Source: Pratylenchus scribneri
Taxonomy: Eukaryota > Nematoda > Chromadorea > Rhabditida > Pratylenchidae
Length of the DNA stretch: 64,000 nucleotides
NCBI GenBank assembly: GCA_030063045.1
Contig: JAQSEB010000142.1
Location: 558,001 to 622,000 of the forward strand
Direction of reading: 5' to 3'
In this document: in pieces, positions 33,090-45,000 of the stretch
How the letters are laid out: the number at the start of each line of letters is the position of its first letter
How positions within the stretch are numbered: the stretch's first letter is position 1
Made by a program: the position numbers and the translations under genes
Notes under the pieces: generated by a model
The model's input: the letters and a program-made list of their open reading frames with translations, nothing else
Databases searched by the model: none
What the model was told of the DNA's origin: nothing

Positions 33090-33240
33090 TTTATTAAATT
33101 TGCTGATTTGTTACCTCTAAATTATATTAATTAATTAATTAATTAAAAACAAAAAGAATTCATTTGAATTTCTTAATTTGGAATGAACAAAAATATGAGC
33201 ATTATTCATTATTTTTTATGTAGTGTTGAGTGAAAATAGC
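33090..33240. other. 5' flank of the SPRY gene
   Basis: Includes a TTAATTAATTAATTAATTAA stretch near 33126. No further motif recognised. Confidence 0.3.
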
Positions 33241-33565
33241 GTGTTCGGAAAGCTGGTCATAGTGGGGAAAACTGGTCAGTACGGTAAACTGGTCAGTGGA
33301 AAAGTGGCCAGTGGGTAATTTCTTTTTAGTTAAACAAACCGTAACTATATTATACTTTAATCGATGCAATTCGGTGAGCTAAACATAAGCATGAATCAAA
33401 TATTGGTTTCCTATAATGGCTCGAAAATATACAAGTTAGAGTATTTTTAGTCTTATTTTTTACTTACCACTTTTCCACTGACCAGTTTACCCTACTGAGC
33501 AGTTTTCCCCACTGACCAGTTTCCATACTGACCAGCTTTCCCCAATGACCAGCTTTCCGGGAACC
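33241..33565. repeat. Foldback with tandem CTGGTCAGT arms
   Basis: The left arm has repeated AAACTGGTCAGT words; the right arm has the complement ACTGACCAGTTT. The outer ends are CGGAAAGCTGG and CCAGCTTTCCG. Flanks GAAAATAGCG and GAAAATCGCC are similar, but the boundary is not exact. Confidence 0.72.
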
Positions 33566-34095
33566 GAAAATCGCCTTTTTATAATATTCTCATCCTTTCC
33601 AATGAAGGAGAAGGGTACTGGAGCTGGAGTAAAAAATAAAAATGGATCATTTTGTGAAATCAAAGAAGAATAATCATCAAATGCCAATACCCAGCCAGAT
33701 TAAAAATTGAAAAATTACTGATGAGATGAATGAGAAAATGCCTATGGCACATATTGAATATTATTTCATCAAATAAAAAAAAAGTAAATAAAATCTATAA
33801 TGTAGAATTTGATGGAGGATATTAATTCTTTGTCCTTCAATGTCAAAGACCCAACCAATTTTGCATTTTCTTTTACTTGTTCTTAATAATTATTATTTCT
33901 CCTATTCAATCCCTTTCCCCAATCCCCATATTGCCTCCAAATTGATGGGGGGATTGGGCAATATTAAAATGATTTTATTTTATTTGATTGGCTGTGAAAT
34001 TCCCATTAGGCAAAACAAATTTGAATTTTTCATTAATTCATTAATCATTATAGGTAATTGAAGCAAAGTTCAGCATCAACAGGAGAGAGGGAGGA
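33566..34095. other. Intergenic, nothing recognised
   Basis: A small inverted repeat (CCCAATCCCCATATTGCC / GGGGGGATTGGGCAATATT) at about 33917-33965 is the only structure seen. Confidence 0.4.
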
Positions 34096-34099
34096 TTTG

Positions 34100-34470
34100 C
34101 GAAGGTACTGCGACACTTGCGGACGAAACGGTCTGGAGCCGAAAGTGGTCAAGCTGGAGTGGCATTGTTTATAGCATATTATTAGGCATAAAATTAGCTA
34201 CGAAATGACATCAAAAGCATTGGTCAATATTGAATATTCACCGAGTTATGGCCAAAAATCATTGATTTAATTAAAATTGCGATATTGACGGTTTTTTGGA
34301 CATAACTCGGTGAATACTCAAAATTTGTCAAACCTAATGATGTCATTTTGTAGCTAATTTTATGCCTAATAATATCCTATAAACAATGCCACTCCAGCTT
34401 TACCACATTCGGCTCCAGACCGTTTCGTCCGCAAGTGTCGGGTCCGCAGGTGTCGGCCAACCTTTGTGAA
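34100..34470. mobile_element. Foldback element, GCGACACTTGCGGACG ends (copy 1)
   Basis: Arms of about 175 bp are inverted: ACGAAACGGTCTGGAGCCG, GGAGTGGCATTGTTTATA, ATTAGGCATAAAATTAGCTA and complements. A second copy lies at 39651-40010. The right end has a duplicated CGCANGTGTCGG word. Confidence 0.85.
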
Positions 34471-34627
34471 TTGCCTCAACACAAATTTCCTCCATTGTTG
34501 ATTCTTTTATCGTTTTCCCATTCCATCACTATTAATGAATGTCTTATTTCACTATGGAAAAAATGAGAGTGACTTTTATTACTTTTGATTTATAAATTAG
34601 TAATGTCTTCAACAGAGCAGAATAATT

Positions 34628-35213
34628 GGTACTTTTGGATTTTGGTACACCCCTACCAAAAATGCTGAAAATTATATTCTAGGGTTTATTTTAGAACACG
34701 AATTTAACATCCTTTTTGTCATAATATGCCATCTTAGTACGATAATCCCAACTTTACAATGAAAATGTCAAAAGGGAACAAAGTCCAATTTTCAAATTAT
34801 ATTTAATAAAGGAATATTATAGCTCAATCGGCGTAGCTTGACGAGCTGAATCTAATGGTACTACTTTTATGAGATAATATTGCAATATAGCCAAGTTATG
34901 GCCAAAAGAAAAATTTATCTTGGTAAGGTATTTAGACCTCTAACTTGAGCGAAACGCAATTTTTGAAATAAAAATGGTATCATTCGATACAGCTCATCGA
35001 TCTGCATAAAATGGAGCTTTATATTGGCCATACAAAAATTTTGATCAAAAATGCCGTCCCCCTTTGCTTTTTCATGGTAAAAATTGACATTATCTTACCA
35101 AGATGGTACAATATGATAAAAGTGATTTCAAATTCAAGTTCTACACCCAAAATTACCCCTAAGACTTGATTTTCATCATTTTTGATGGGGGTGTACCAAA
35201 ACCGAAAAGTACC
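34628..35213. mobile_element. GGTACTTTTGG foldback element (586 bp)
   Basis: Ends GGTACTTTTGGATTTTGGTA and the inverted TACCAAAACCGAAAAGTACC. Perfect 8-bp target duplication GAATAATT (34620-34627, 35214-35221). The interior contains CAATCGGCGTAGCTTGACGAG-like words shared with the GGTAATCC family. Confidence 0.88.
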
Positions 35214-35273
35214 GAATAATTATTGGATCAAATTATGACCTCATCAAATACATTATATCTTATTCATCATTTA

Positions 35274-38200
35274 TTATTGCGTCTTCTTTGGCTTTCTCAA
35301 TTTGTTATCAATTGGAATATTCTGCTGGAGTGCAGAAGGGCACTTCATAGAAGAAAATGTTGTCTTGAGTTTTTCATATTCTGTCTGTAGTAAAAATTTT
35401 CATTAAAATGGCAAAAATATAATTGAAAAATATTTATACTGCATTTGCTTAAAATATTATTTGCTGAATTTTTTTTAATATTCCGTTAATTTATTTGCTG
35501 AATTTTTTTTAATATTCCGTTAATTTATTTGCTGAATTTTTTTTTAATATTCCGTCAATTTAATTGGCAAAAATTATAATAAAAAATAAATTATTCCATG
35601 GTTCCTATTCCATTTTGGGTACTTATCTAGTTTGTATCCTCTTTTTTGGAAAGTGCTTGGTCCCCCCTTTGGTTTTAGGGTTTGGGTTAGGGTTTGGGCT
35701 TAGGATATACGTAAGAAGATGATTCCTACCCCACCCTAACCCTATCCCAGCCCTGATTGACCCAAACCCGAAATATGACAACAAACCATAGGGGGGACCA
35801 AGCACTTTCCAAAAAAGAGGATACAAACTGGATAAGTACCCTATTTTGCAATTTTTCCCATATTGTACATAACAATGGTCACTGCAAATGAGCTCAATTT
35901 TAAATTGAATATACTAAGCAAATAAATTTTAAATAATTGTAACTAAATTGAAAAAATTACCAAAGTCTAAATTAGGAAAATTTTGGTTTAAATTTAGATA
36001 AAATATGAATTTTGTTGATATCAATTTGGAATTTACCTTGAGCCCATCCAAATAAGTTTTGGGCACTTTTCGAGCATCAACCAGGCCTTTACAATCTTCA
36101 ATCCACTCTTCGACTTGTGCGCAAATTTCTTTCGATTTCAACCAAAAATGGCATTCGATAACATCAAAGAAGGCTTTTGGTGGATTCTTATTTAGAAAAG
36201 GGAAAGGGGTAATTTAATAAAAAAATAAACATAAAGAATAAAACGCCACCTTAATTTGTTGAAGCATTGCCCATTGAAGGCACATTTGGCGAATTTTGGC
36301 ATTATATTGGCACGATTCAATTTCTCCATTCGGAGTATTTCGCATATTTTCAAAGCCCGGCTCATTGAAATACTATAAAATGATTATAAAATTAATTAAA
36401 TTGATAAAATTTTAATAATAAAATTTAATAATATCCAAAATATCCAAAAGTAGACGATAAATTTTTTTAAATTCCATAAAATCAAAAAAAAAGCTAAATT
36501 ATAAGGGAAATTTTGAGCTTTATAATGTGGTCTGTTATTTTGAGAATAAAAAAAACTGACCGGTTTGTCAACAAAAACTAATCCTTGAATTGAAATGAGC
36601 ACTTGGGCAAGTGTCAAGCCCGCATTCCATGGCTCACCTTCCCATGTGTTCAGGATTGACAAGCAAATATACCCATTATTGTAAAGATTTGGATTGAAGC
36701 GAATCTTAAAATTAGTATATTTTATTTTATTTAAATGGATTCATATTAAATTTTGATGTAAAAAATTGACGATTAATAAAAAAAATTGTGGTTTCATTGA
36801 GTAGTGCTCTATTTTAAATTATTTTGGGTAATAGTTTAGTTTGTGTCCCACATTTTTTTTTCAAAAAATTTTTTAATTTTATTTTTAGCTAAAAACGCGT
36901 ATTTCGGGGTTTTCAATGATGGGGAATCCGAATTTTGCATTTATTTTTTTCATATCTTACTATCTTGGTAAGATATGCCGACTTTTACCAAGATAGTGCA
37001 AAGGGGGGACTAAGGGCATTTTTGATGAAATTTTTACATCAAAATATAATAGCTCATTCGATTCGCCACGATGAGCTGATCATGAATCTGTAATCGTTTT
37101 CAAATAAAACAAAAAATTAAAAAAGTTATGTCCATTTTAGTCATGCGGGTCACCTATAGATCTGATGAAATTTTAAATGGCCATAACTTTTTTAGTTTTG
37201 AGTTTTATGCGAAACCGATTACAGATTCGTGATCCGCTCATCAAAACGCATTTATTCATGTATAATATGTTGCAAAATACCGAAGTTGAATTTTTCGAAA
37301 CCGGTTTGTAAACCTATACAGGTTCAGTCAATAAAGACAATGAAAAAGTAATGCCAGATTCGGATTCCCCATCATCGAAAACCCCGAAATACACGTTTTT
37401 AGCGAAAAATAAAATAAAAAATTATTTCGGAAAAAAATGTGGGACACGAACTAAACTATTACCCTATTTAGGTTGGCCCTTAAAAAAATACCGTTTTATT
37501 GCCAGTAGTCTCAAAGTTCATGCGCATTGGCTCAAACGGATAATTGGATGGAAAAAACACGTCGAATTCGAAGCAACCATTTGCATAGGGCGTTCCAATT
37601 GGTCCAATAATCAAAGCCTAAAATTGGAAAAAAAATTAAAAATTGAATAAATTTACAAAAAATGTTTGATAACATATCTTAGATTTTGTGAAAATTTTTT
37701 ATTATTTTTTTCCTTATATTATCAATGATAGCTAATGTAAGTATAAAAAATAAATAAATGATTAGGGATATGTGAAATGATAACCTATCCCCTAGGACCC
37801 TAACCCTATACCGGTTGACCCATGGGGATCGCCGGGGGATCACCGGTACATTCCCCTAGTTGACCTAAAAAAATCTGCCCCCAGATAACATACAAGTACC
37901 TAAATAAAATGCTATCACAAATTATTAAAAATAAGATGGCAAAACAGGCGGAATTAATGTTGGGGGAAAAGAGGCGGAATTAATGTTGGGGGGAGGGGGA
38001 ACAGGCGGAATTAATGTTGGGGGAAAAGAGGCGGAATTAATGTTGGGGGGAGGGGGAACAGGCGGAATTAATGTTGGGGGAAAAAGGTGGAATTAATGTT
38101 GGGGAGAGGGGGAACAGGCGGAATTAATGTTGGGGGGGGGGGGGGGAAGAGGCTGAATTAATGTTGGGGGAGGGAAAGAGGCGGAATTAATGCTGACGGG

Positions 38201-39480
38201 AAACAGACGAAATCAATGTTGGAGAAATAGATAGAATGTTTTTGAAAAATTTTTTTATAAATACTTTTACTAATTTTCTCAATACTATTTTATCAGCCTA
38301 CTTTCATCACATCCAATCGTTCCTCGCAGGCGCGCACAAAAATAGTGCTTTCTGCCGAAACTGGCAGAGTTTCATGAAATGAAGCAATTTCCTTGGCCAA
38401 TCGTGCTGTCATAAATTTCTCACCAGCAGCAGCAGCAGTGGAAGCATTGTTCAATGAGGTGGCAAAATGATATGGAATGCATAATTCATTATTGTTGGCA
38501 CCATAGAATGGAATTGTCTCTGTTTTAAATTGATTGAATAAAATGGCAATAAAATTGGTAATTGTTTTTTGTTTTTTTTGAAATTGACAGTTGTCGTTTT
38601 TTAGTTTTATCATCGTTCTTAATGAATGATTATCAAAATAGATTACAAAAGAAACATAAAACCTCGAGTCGAAAAATTGAAAGCAATTTATAATTTTTGA
38701 AAAATTATGAAAAGTGGACATACTGAATATCAACTCCTTCATTGTCGTACAATATAATTCAGCAGCAACAGAATCACCTGTTAATAGAAAAATTTTGTGA
38801 TTCAATATAAAATTAATTGTTTATTATAACTTGGGGTTTCGCTGTCAATTTCCCAAAAAGAAATCAGAACCAAAAAAGGCTGCGGAAATTTCCGGGATAC
38901 ACTAATTATAATTAATTATTAATGATAATCAATTATTGGTACTTGTTAAGTTTACATCCCCTTTTTGAAAAGTGCTTGGTCCCCCCCTATGGGTCATCAG
39001 GTTTAGGGTTGGGGTCATTTCAGGGATATGTTAGGGATTGGATTAGGATGATGTAAAAATCATCCAAATATATCCTAAACCCAAACCATAATCCTAACAC
39101 CAAAGGGGGGAGACCCTTCACTTTTTCCTCACTTTTTCCAATGTGACCCAAAAAGGGGATGTAAACTTAACAAGTACCTTATTAATGATAACATTTAAAT
39201 GCTTATCGAATTTCGACGCCACCTATGTTTTAAATTTCTTTATTTGCTTATTATTTATGTTTTTATTAAAAAGGTAAAAATTACATTTTGTTTGTTCCAC
39301 TTCAAGTCGCGGCTTTTTTAATGGCTCATCTTTGTTCAGATCTTCACGCAACCCTAAATTTTGAATAATTCGATTTAAATTTTTAGTAAATTAATGTTTT
39401 TTACCCATTTTTGTGGATGATGTGCCGGCCTTTCCATATTCAATTTCCATCATTTTCTTCTTCTTGGCCCTGGATAACAT
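35274..39480 (-). CDS. BIRC6/UBC-17-type ubiquitin-conjugating enzyme, short form
   Basis: E2 enzyme with the UBC domain found at the C-terminus of BIRC6 (BRUCE/Apollon). Nine minus-strand exons join in phase: 39405-39480, 39285-39353, 38725-38778, 38302-38519, 37492-37617, 36561-36704, 36250-36372, 36037-36186, 35274-35384, giving 356 aa. Diagnostic blocks: [52 protein letters not shown] (catalytic Cys in YICLSIL, about residue 195), [25 protein letters not shown] and EEWIEDC. It starts with a basic segment ([11 protein letters not shown]) and lacks BIR and the huge N-terminal region of vertebrate BIRC6. Target and pathway (ubiquitin, apoptosis or cytokinesis control) are inferred from family. 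Several introns contain palindromic elements. Confidence 0.94.
35455..35575. repeat. About 34-bp tandem repeat, 3 copies, in E2 intron 8
   Basis: The unit ATTTGCTGAATTTTTTTTAA then TATTCCGTTAATTT repeats three times, with one base change in the last unit. Confidence 0.85.
35618..35840. mobile_element. GGTACTT foldback element, copy P5, in E2 intron 8
   Basis: TIR GGTACTTATCTAGTTTGTAT with the inverted right arm ATACAAACTGGATAAGTACC. Flanking 8-mers CCATTTTG and CTATTTTG match at 7 of 8. Confidence 0.85.
36827..37463. mobile_element. GGTAATAG foldback element (637 bp), in E2 intron 5
   Basis: The ends GGTAATAGTTTAGTTTGTGT and ACACGAACTAAACTATTACC are inverted, with arms extending about 130 bp (AAAACGCGTATTTCGGGGTT and complement). 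Flanking 8-mers TTATTTTG and CTATTTAG match at 6 of 8. Confidence 0.82.
37735..37897. repeat. Fragment of GGTACTT-type element, in E2 intron 4
   Basis: Only the right arm is recognisable (CCCTAACCCTATACCGG ... AGATAACATACAAGTACC). The left TIR is absent. Confidence 0.5.
37935..38235. repeat. Tandem GGCGGAATTAATGTTGGGGG array, in E2 intron 4
   Basis: About ten 20-26-bp units with varying G-run lengths, including a 14-G run near 38130. Strongly G-rich on the plus strand. Confidence 0.9.
38938..39178. mobile_element. GGTACTT foldback element, copy P3, in E2 intron 2
   Basis: GGTACTTGTTAAGTTTACAT and the inverted GTAAACTTAACAAGTACC ends, with AAGTGCTTGGTCCCCCC near the left arm. ATTAATGATAA words lie on both sides, but the exact duplication is not clean. 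Confidence 0.85.
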
Positions 39481-39616
39481 TTTATTTAATAATTTGCAAA
39501 TATAAGTGATAATAAATATATAAAGCTAAAAATTAGTTTTTTACACCATAAATGATCTATTTGAAGCCCACTCTCGTCTATTAGAAGCCTATCCGAGAGA
39601 GGAAAAAAGACGAATC

Positions 39617-40365
39617 CAACCCAGAACGCATCAAAACGCACACACCCAAAACCGTACTGCGACACTTGCGGACGAAACGGTCTGAAGCCGAAAGTGGTAA
39701 AGCTGGAGTGGCATTGTTTATAGCATATTATTAGGCATAAAAATAGCTACAAAATGACATCAAAAGTTTTGGTCAATGTTGAATATTCACCGAGTTATGG
39801 CCAAAAAACCATTGATTTAATTAAAATTGCGGTTTTGACGGTTTTTTGGCCATAACTCGGAGAATACTCTAAATTTGCCAAACCTTTTGATGTCATTTTG
39901 TAGCTAATTTTATGCCTAATAATATGCTATAAACAATGCCACAACAGCTTTAACACCTTACCTTCGGCACCAGAACATTTCGTCCGCAAGTGTCGGCCAA
40001 CCGAACCAAAACACATATACTGATTTTTAATTTTTTAAAATAAAAATCAGAAGTAAAGCGAATAATAATAAATTATTGAAATAAATGTACAATTAAATTA
40101 CGAAACCATGATGGTCGCTTCCGACACTTACTCCGTTCAATCCCATGCTCCGAACCCTAGCCCCAACCCTAACCCCTATCCTTAAGACACTTAACTTTTT
40201 AGGCCTTTCTTTTAATTATTTATTATTTTTCGTTTTAATTCTGATTTTTTACATTTATTCTAAAAAATTAAAAAATGGTATATGTGTTTTGGGTTGTATG
40301 TGTTTAGGAAGTATGTGTTTTGGGTTGTATGCGTTTTGGAGTATGCGTTCTGGGTTGACCCCAAA
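39617..40365. repeat. Outer inverted repeat enclosing a foldback element
   Basis: The left word CAACCCAGAACGCATCAAAA is inverted in the right word TTTTGGAGTATGCGTTCTGGGTTG at about 40332-40357. The element at 39651-40010 sits inside, so one foldback probably inserted into another. ORFs here are not genes. Confidence 0.6.
39651..40010. mobile_element. Foldback element, GCGACACTTGCGGACG ends (copy 2)
   Basis: Near copy of 34100-34470: CGACACTTGCGGACGAAACG left and CGTCCGCAAGTGTCGGCC right, with long inverted arms built on GCATTGTTTATAGCATATTA. Confidence 0.85.
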
Positions 40366-40416
40366 AAGACAAAATCATAAATCGGTGAAATTAAAATTGA
40401 TTTTAATTTTTAAATT

Positions 40417-41155
40417 TTATGGAAACTGTTTTTTGGCTGGCTCTTCAATGCTTGTTGATTGGTCATTTTTGTTGTCATTGTCATCGTCTGCTTCCTCCTC
40501 ATTTTTTCCTCCATCTTCGTTGTTTTGTTGTTCCTGCTGTTGTTCATATTGTTGTTCATTGAAAAAGTTTGACAATGCTCGCTGAAAAGGCGGCGTATTT
40601 TATGCAAAATTTGAGAAGTAATCTATTTTATTTATTGAAATTCTAGAAAAAGAGTACATAAACCCATTTATAATGGCTTAACAATTTTTGTCCTATATGT
40701 ACAAACCATAACCACATTGATTGGATAAATCTGTTAAATAATTTGCCATATAGTTTGGTCAACAATTAAATGGTGTTTGTTATATGGTAAACTCATTTTG
40801 GTTTCTGGTGCAAAAAAAAGTTAGAATTGATTAAACCAAAAGCAAAAAAATAATTAAATTATGCATCTTCTTGACTAGATCTGATTCTAGCGATTGAGTA
40901 TAATAAATATTTATGGTTTAGGATAAAAACCACTGTGCTGTTATCTTTTGTCGAATTAAATATTATTTTAATTAATTTTAAATCATTTCCACAAACATTC
41001 AAATCGTATTCGCTCTCTTCAAGCATAAAATGTGCGAGTGCCTCATCCACGCCAGTGATTTCAACCAAATATTGGATTTGGATTGCCTGCTGCTCCAATT
41101 CATCCAATGGTGGTGCATTATTATAATTATAATTATTGTTGTTGTTGTTTGCCAT
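40417..41155 (-). CDS. Small acidic protein with UBA-like N-terminus
   Basis: Two phase-0 exons on the minus strand: 40997-41155 and 40417-40581, giving 107 aa. An Asn/Tyr-rich start precedes ELEQQAIQIQYLVEITGVDE, then ALAHFMLEESEYDLN joined to RALSNFFNE. The three-helix pattern (IxxLVEITGVDEALAxxxLEESxYDLxxALSxFFxE) matches UBA/UBA-like domains of p47/FAF-type cofactors and suggests ubiquitin binding. The rest is Gln-rich then acidic (GGKNEEEADDDNDN). It is far shorter than p47/FAF proteins and has no UBX domain. Recognition is by pattern only. Confidence 0.58.
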
Positions 41156-41472
41156 ATTCTGTTTTTCAGATCTTTTTATGGTAGTAATAAATTAAAAACT
41201 AATTGATATTCCCATTTTTATTTCATTATTAAATTTGAAATTTTTTTTACAAGTTAATATTGGCTTCCTAATTTTAATTTTAATAATGGCGCTAGCGCGT
41301 TTCAAATTTTTTACTTTAAAAAGTTCGTTAAGACATTTTATCCAAACTGGTTTTCGGCTATTTACAAGGATTGAATCTATATACCATTGATATTTTTGGA
41401 TTCAGCGGTTGCAAAACTTCTAAAACCAGTTTCAAAACATAGATTTTTAAATGTTAATAAGCAAAAACTTGG
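41156..41472. other. Intergenic, nothing recognised
   Basis: AT-rich 5' flank of the UBA-like gene; contains no evident repeat until the foldback at 41473. Confidence 0.4.
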
Positions 41473-41683
41473 GGTACTTGTTAAGTTTACATCCCCTTTT
41501 TGAAAAGTGCTTGGTCCCCCTATGGGTCATCAGGTTTAGGGTTAGGGTTAATTCAGGGATATGTTTGGGATTGGATTAGGATGATGCAAAAATCATCTCA
41601 AATGTATCCTAAACCCAAACCCTAACACCAAAGGGGGGACCCTTCACTTTTTCATCACTTTTTCCAAGGTGACCCAAAAAGGG
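41473..41683. mobile_element. GGTACTT foldback element, copy P4, right TIR missing
   Basis: The left end GGTACTTGTTAAGTTTACAT is intact. The right arm stops at CCCAAAAAGGGA, losing the terminal GTAAACTTAACAAGTACC. It is flanked by a 22-bp direct repeat (41450-41471 and 41684-41705) rather than 8 bp. Confidence 0.78.
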
Positions 41684-41705
41684 AATGTTAATAAGCAAAA
41701 ACTTG

Positions 41706-42092
41706 TTTTGATTTAAAAGATATTATAAACGTTTTTTTTAAATTCTGCATTTTAAATTTGGATGAAATAATCAAATAATATTTAAAAACTATATGCCTCA
41801 GGCAATTTTCCATTAATTTCAATAAGTTCTGCCAATTTTTATTCGCATTGGAATTTGGAGTCCACTTTGTATTTTGTAATCAAAACTAGACCTTTATTAT
41901 TTAAAAATTTATTCCATTTGGGCTAATCCCCTTTCGAATATTTTTTTCTATTCCCATCCAAGTTTATGCAATATGCAGTATGCACTTTGTTACCTCAAAT
42001 CATAAAAAGGATTGCATTTAATTTGGCAAAAAACATTGAAAATGGCGAAAAGCTTTGTAGCGGTTCATTGTTTTAAAAAATAATTTTAAAAT
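41706..42092. other. 5' flank of the BTB gene
   Basis: No ORF. Words of the AATTTGGCAAAAAACATTGAAAATGGCG foldback family occur at about 42020-42070, without a matching right arm. Confidence 0.4.
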
Positions 42093-45000
42093 ATGGGAAC
42101 AATCAGCAATAATTTTGATATGAAACTTGGCATAATTACTTATGTTGACGACGAATATAATTATGTTTGGTCGGATGGTTTTCAAGGTTTGGAACTTCGA
42201 TATCCACTCAATCCAGAAGTGCAATTCGAGGTTTATTTTGAAAAATATTTATAAAAATTATATTATTTTATTTAAGTGCGGGGAGATTGTCCGTTTTGTT
42301 CAGTCAAAACCAACCAAGCGTGTTCAGATTGTCACCAATGTACGTATTTGTTAGAAAGAACAATCTTTGAAATTAAGGCATTTCCGAAATTGACCAAGCC
42401 TTTAACTAATGCTTCTAGACTTTGAAGAACAGAGATTTGGAAATAGGCTCATTCAAATCGGTATGGTAGATTTAGTCTATGAAATTTCAATTTCAGACAG
42501 GTATGAATTTGTTTTAAAATGCTGAGACATTGTCTAAATGCAAATCGGTTTTGGTTTACTAACTTTTACCTAATAAGCCTTAATATCAGTGCCGTATCCA
42601 TAAATTTTTTATGGGGAAGGGGGAGATTTTTTTGAGGAGGGGGAGGGGACAGTTTGTTGATTTTTTTATGCTGCAAATGCAAATTAGGACCTTTTTTCGG
42701 AGAATAGGCCTGATGAGAAAAAAAATGTTCAAAATTTTGCCAAAATATTGTTTTCACAAATTTCATACAATAAATCGGCCATACTGTGTCAAATTAAACT
42801 ATTTTTGTGATGTATGAAATAAAGAAGCCAAATGCCCAATTTCCAAGATTGCCCGCAACACATTAATTGAAAATTATAATGACGAATTTAAATGTATTAA
42901 TTTAGTTGTTCAAGACGGAGGATAGATTGCCTATTGAGATGGATGACAGAGTTGGGTGGAAATTGAAAGTGCATTTGACATTTGCCCCAACTTATATTTT
43001 GGATGAGTATAAGAAAATAAATACAGCAGCAAATGTATTTAATAATAAAAAATCATCTATACAAATTTTTAATTTAGTAACGAAAATGGGATTGGGAAAG
43101 TGTGTGTTTTTGCCTAGCCTTCTTTCTGACCGATTTGGTCCAATTAATTCAAGTTAAATTTGCCTAAGGCAAATTTAAATATGTGAATTGATTGGGTGTT
43201 CGGTTGACTCAATAAATGGCAATCCCCGATCCCGTAGGTTCTTTTTCGGTTGCAATGGCCCAATTATTCAAATGAATATAGCAATAATGGATGGGGATAA
43301 AAGGGTTGATTGGATATTACTGTGGGCGATGATTCGCCTATTAATTGCTTGGGGAATGGGTTGAAAGATTTAGGATGGAAGGTCAACAATTAAACAAATT
43401 ATTTGGCGATGATTCGCTAATAATTGTTTATAGGGAATTGATATCAAGGCTGGGGAATTATCGAATATTCAGGGGAACGGATTTGATAATCCGACAAATT
43501 GGTAAATGAAATATAAATGGGAAATGGAAAAGCGAAGATTCGCTTTAAGGATTGATTGGGGAATAAGGATATGAACGTCGATATAAACAATGGCAGAATA
43601 TGCAGGCGAAGATTCGCCTTTACGCGATCTTAGTTATGAAATTGAATGTTAATTTGGGGGAAAAGATATTTGTTGTGACCGCGCAAATTCGATGGAAATT
43701 TGCTATTAAAACCGAGCAAATTAAATGGTAATTTGCAATTGAGACCGCGCAAATTTGATGTTAAATTTGCTGTGAATGAATTTGGGAAATCCGCGCAAAT
43801 TTGATGGTAATTTGCTGTTGTTGACTTAATTAAACAATTCAGAGTAGTTCGTGAATTGTCCCGCGAAGATTAGATAATCTTCTTAACCGCGCAATTTGAT
43901 GTTAAATTGCTAGGATATAATTCTATTTCCTTAACCCAAAAAGTCAGAGTAGTTCGTAACTAATTGAGGCTAATTCTATAGGCTTAAATCCTTATTCTAA
44001 AGCCTAGAGCTGAGTCGTTTGGCTAAAGAATGTCCTAAAGCTTAGAGCTGAGTCGTTGAGCTATAAGGTCCCTATTAGTAGAGCTGAGTCTTTGCTAAAG
44101 GGGTAGGAAATAAATTAACAATTTATTTTCCAAAACGCTGAAGCGAATATTGTTGATTGAAATTGGAATGAATAATGGAAATGGATGGGAATCGTTTATT
44201 GTGTATGTGGACGTTGCCTTTCTCTTCCTCTTCCATCTTCTCATCCTTCTTTTTTGTTGTAACATTAGGCCAAGACGCCATCGGGCACAGACAAATTGAA
44301 GGGGGCAAATGTTTGGGGCGGATGAGGGCAAAAAGACATTTGAATGGGAAGAGCATTGTTGGGGCAAGGAGGTGAAAGGATCGGCCGATGATGGGAAGAG
44401 GTGTTGTTGGTCGGGGGCGCATTGGGGCATATGCGAAGAAGCCAATATTGATGGGAAAATGACGCTTTAATATTGAAAGGGAATGGATGGATTAAAGGTG
44501 GAAGATTCCACCGGCAATAATAGAAATGAAAATGGAAATTGAATGGGCAAAGAATTGCCAATCGATGGGAAGAATTGGATGGGCCCACTATCGAAAATGG
44601 GATTGAGGAAGTTGTGTTATCCTAGACTTTTTTTGCCCAAATTAATTCAAGTTAAATTTGCCTAAGGCAAATTTAAATATGCGAATTGATTGGCAATTTG
44701 GTTGACTCAATAATAGGCAATCCACGATCCCGTAGGTTCTTTTTCGGTTGCAATGGCCCAATTATTCAAATGAATATAGCAATAATGGATGGGGATAAAA
44801 GGGTTGTATGGATATTACTGTAGGCGATGATTCGCCTATCAATTGCTTTGGGAAATGGGTCGAAAGATTTGGGATGGAAGGTCAACAGTTAAACGAATTA
44901 TTTAGCGATGATTCGCTAACAGGTTTGATTGGAGAATAAGGTTATGGACGACGATATAAACAATGGCAGAATATACAGGCTATGATTAGCCTTTATGCAA

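Noticed and set aside
38302..38805. Continuous 170-codon ORF across E2 exons 3 and 4
   Set aside because: The middle ([12 protein letters not shown]...) does not match the family, while splicing 38725|38519 gives an in-phase, family-like join; the open intron is chance.
40145..40585. 146-codon plus-strand ORF with Ser/Cys-rich end
   Set aside because: Its end is antisense to the UBA-like gene exon and its middle is a tandem repeat of a foldback arm.
42588..42780. CAGTGCCGTATCCATAAAT at 42588 as a hAT-like left end
   Set aside because: No matching inverted right end or target duplication nearby; at most a fragment.
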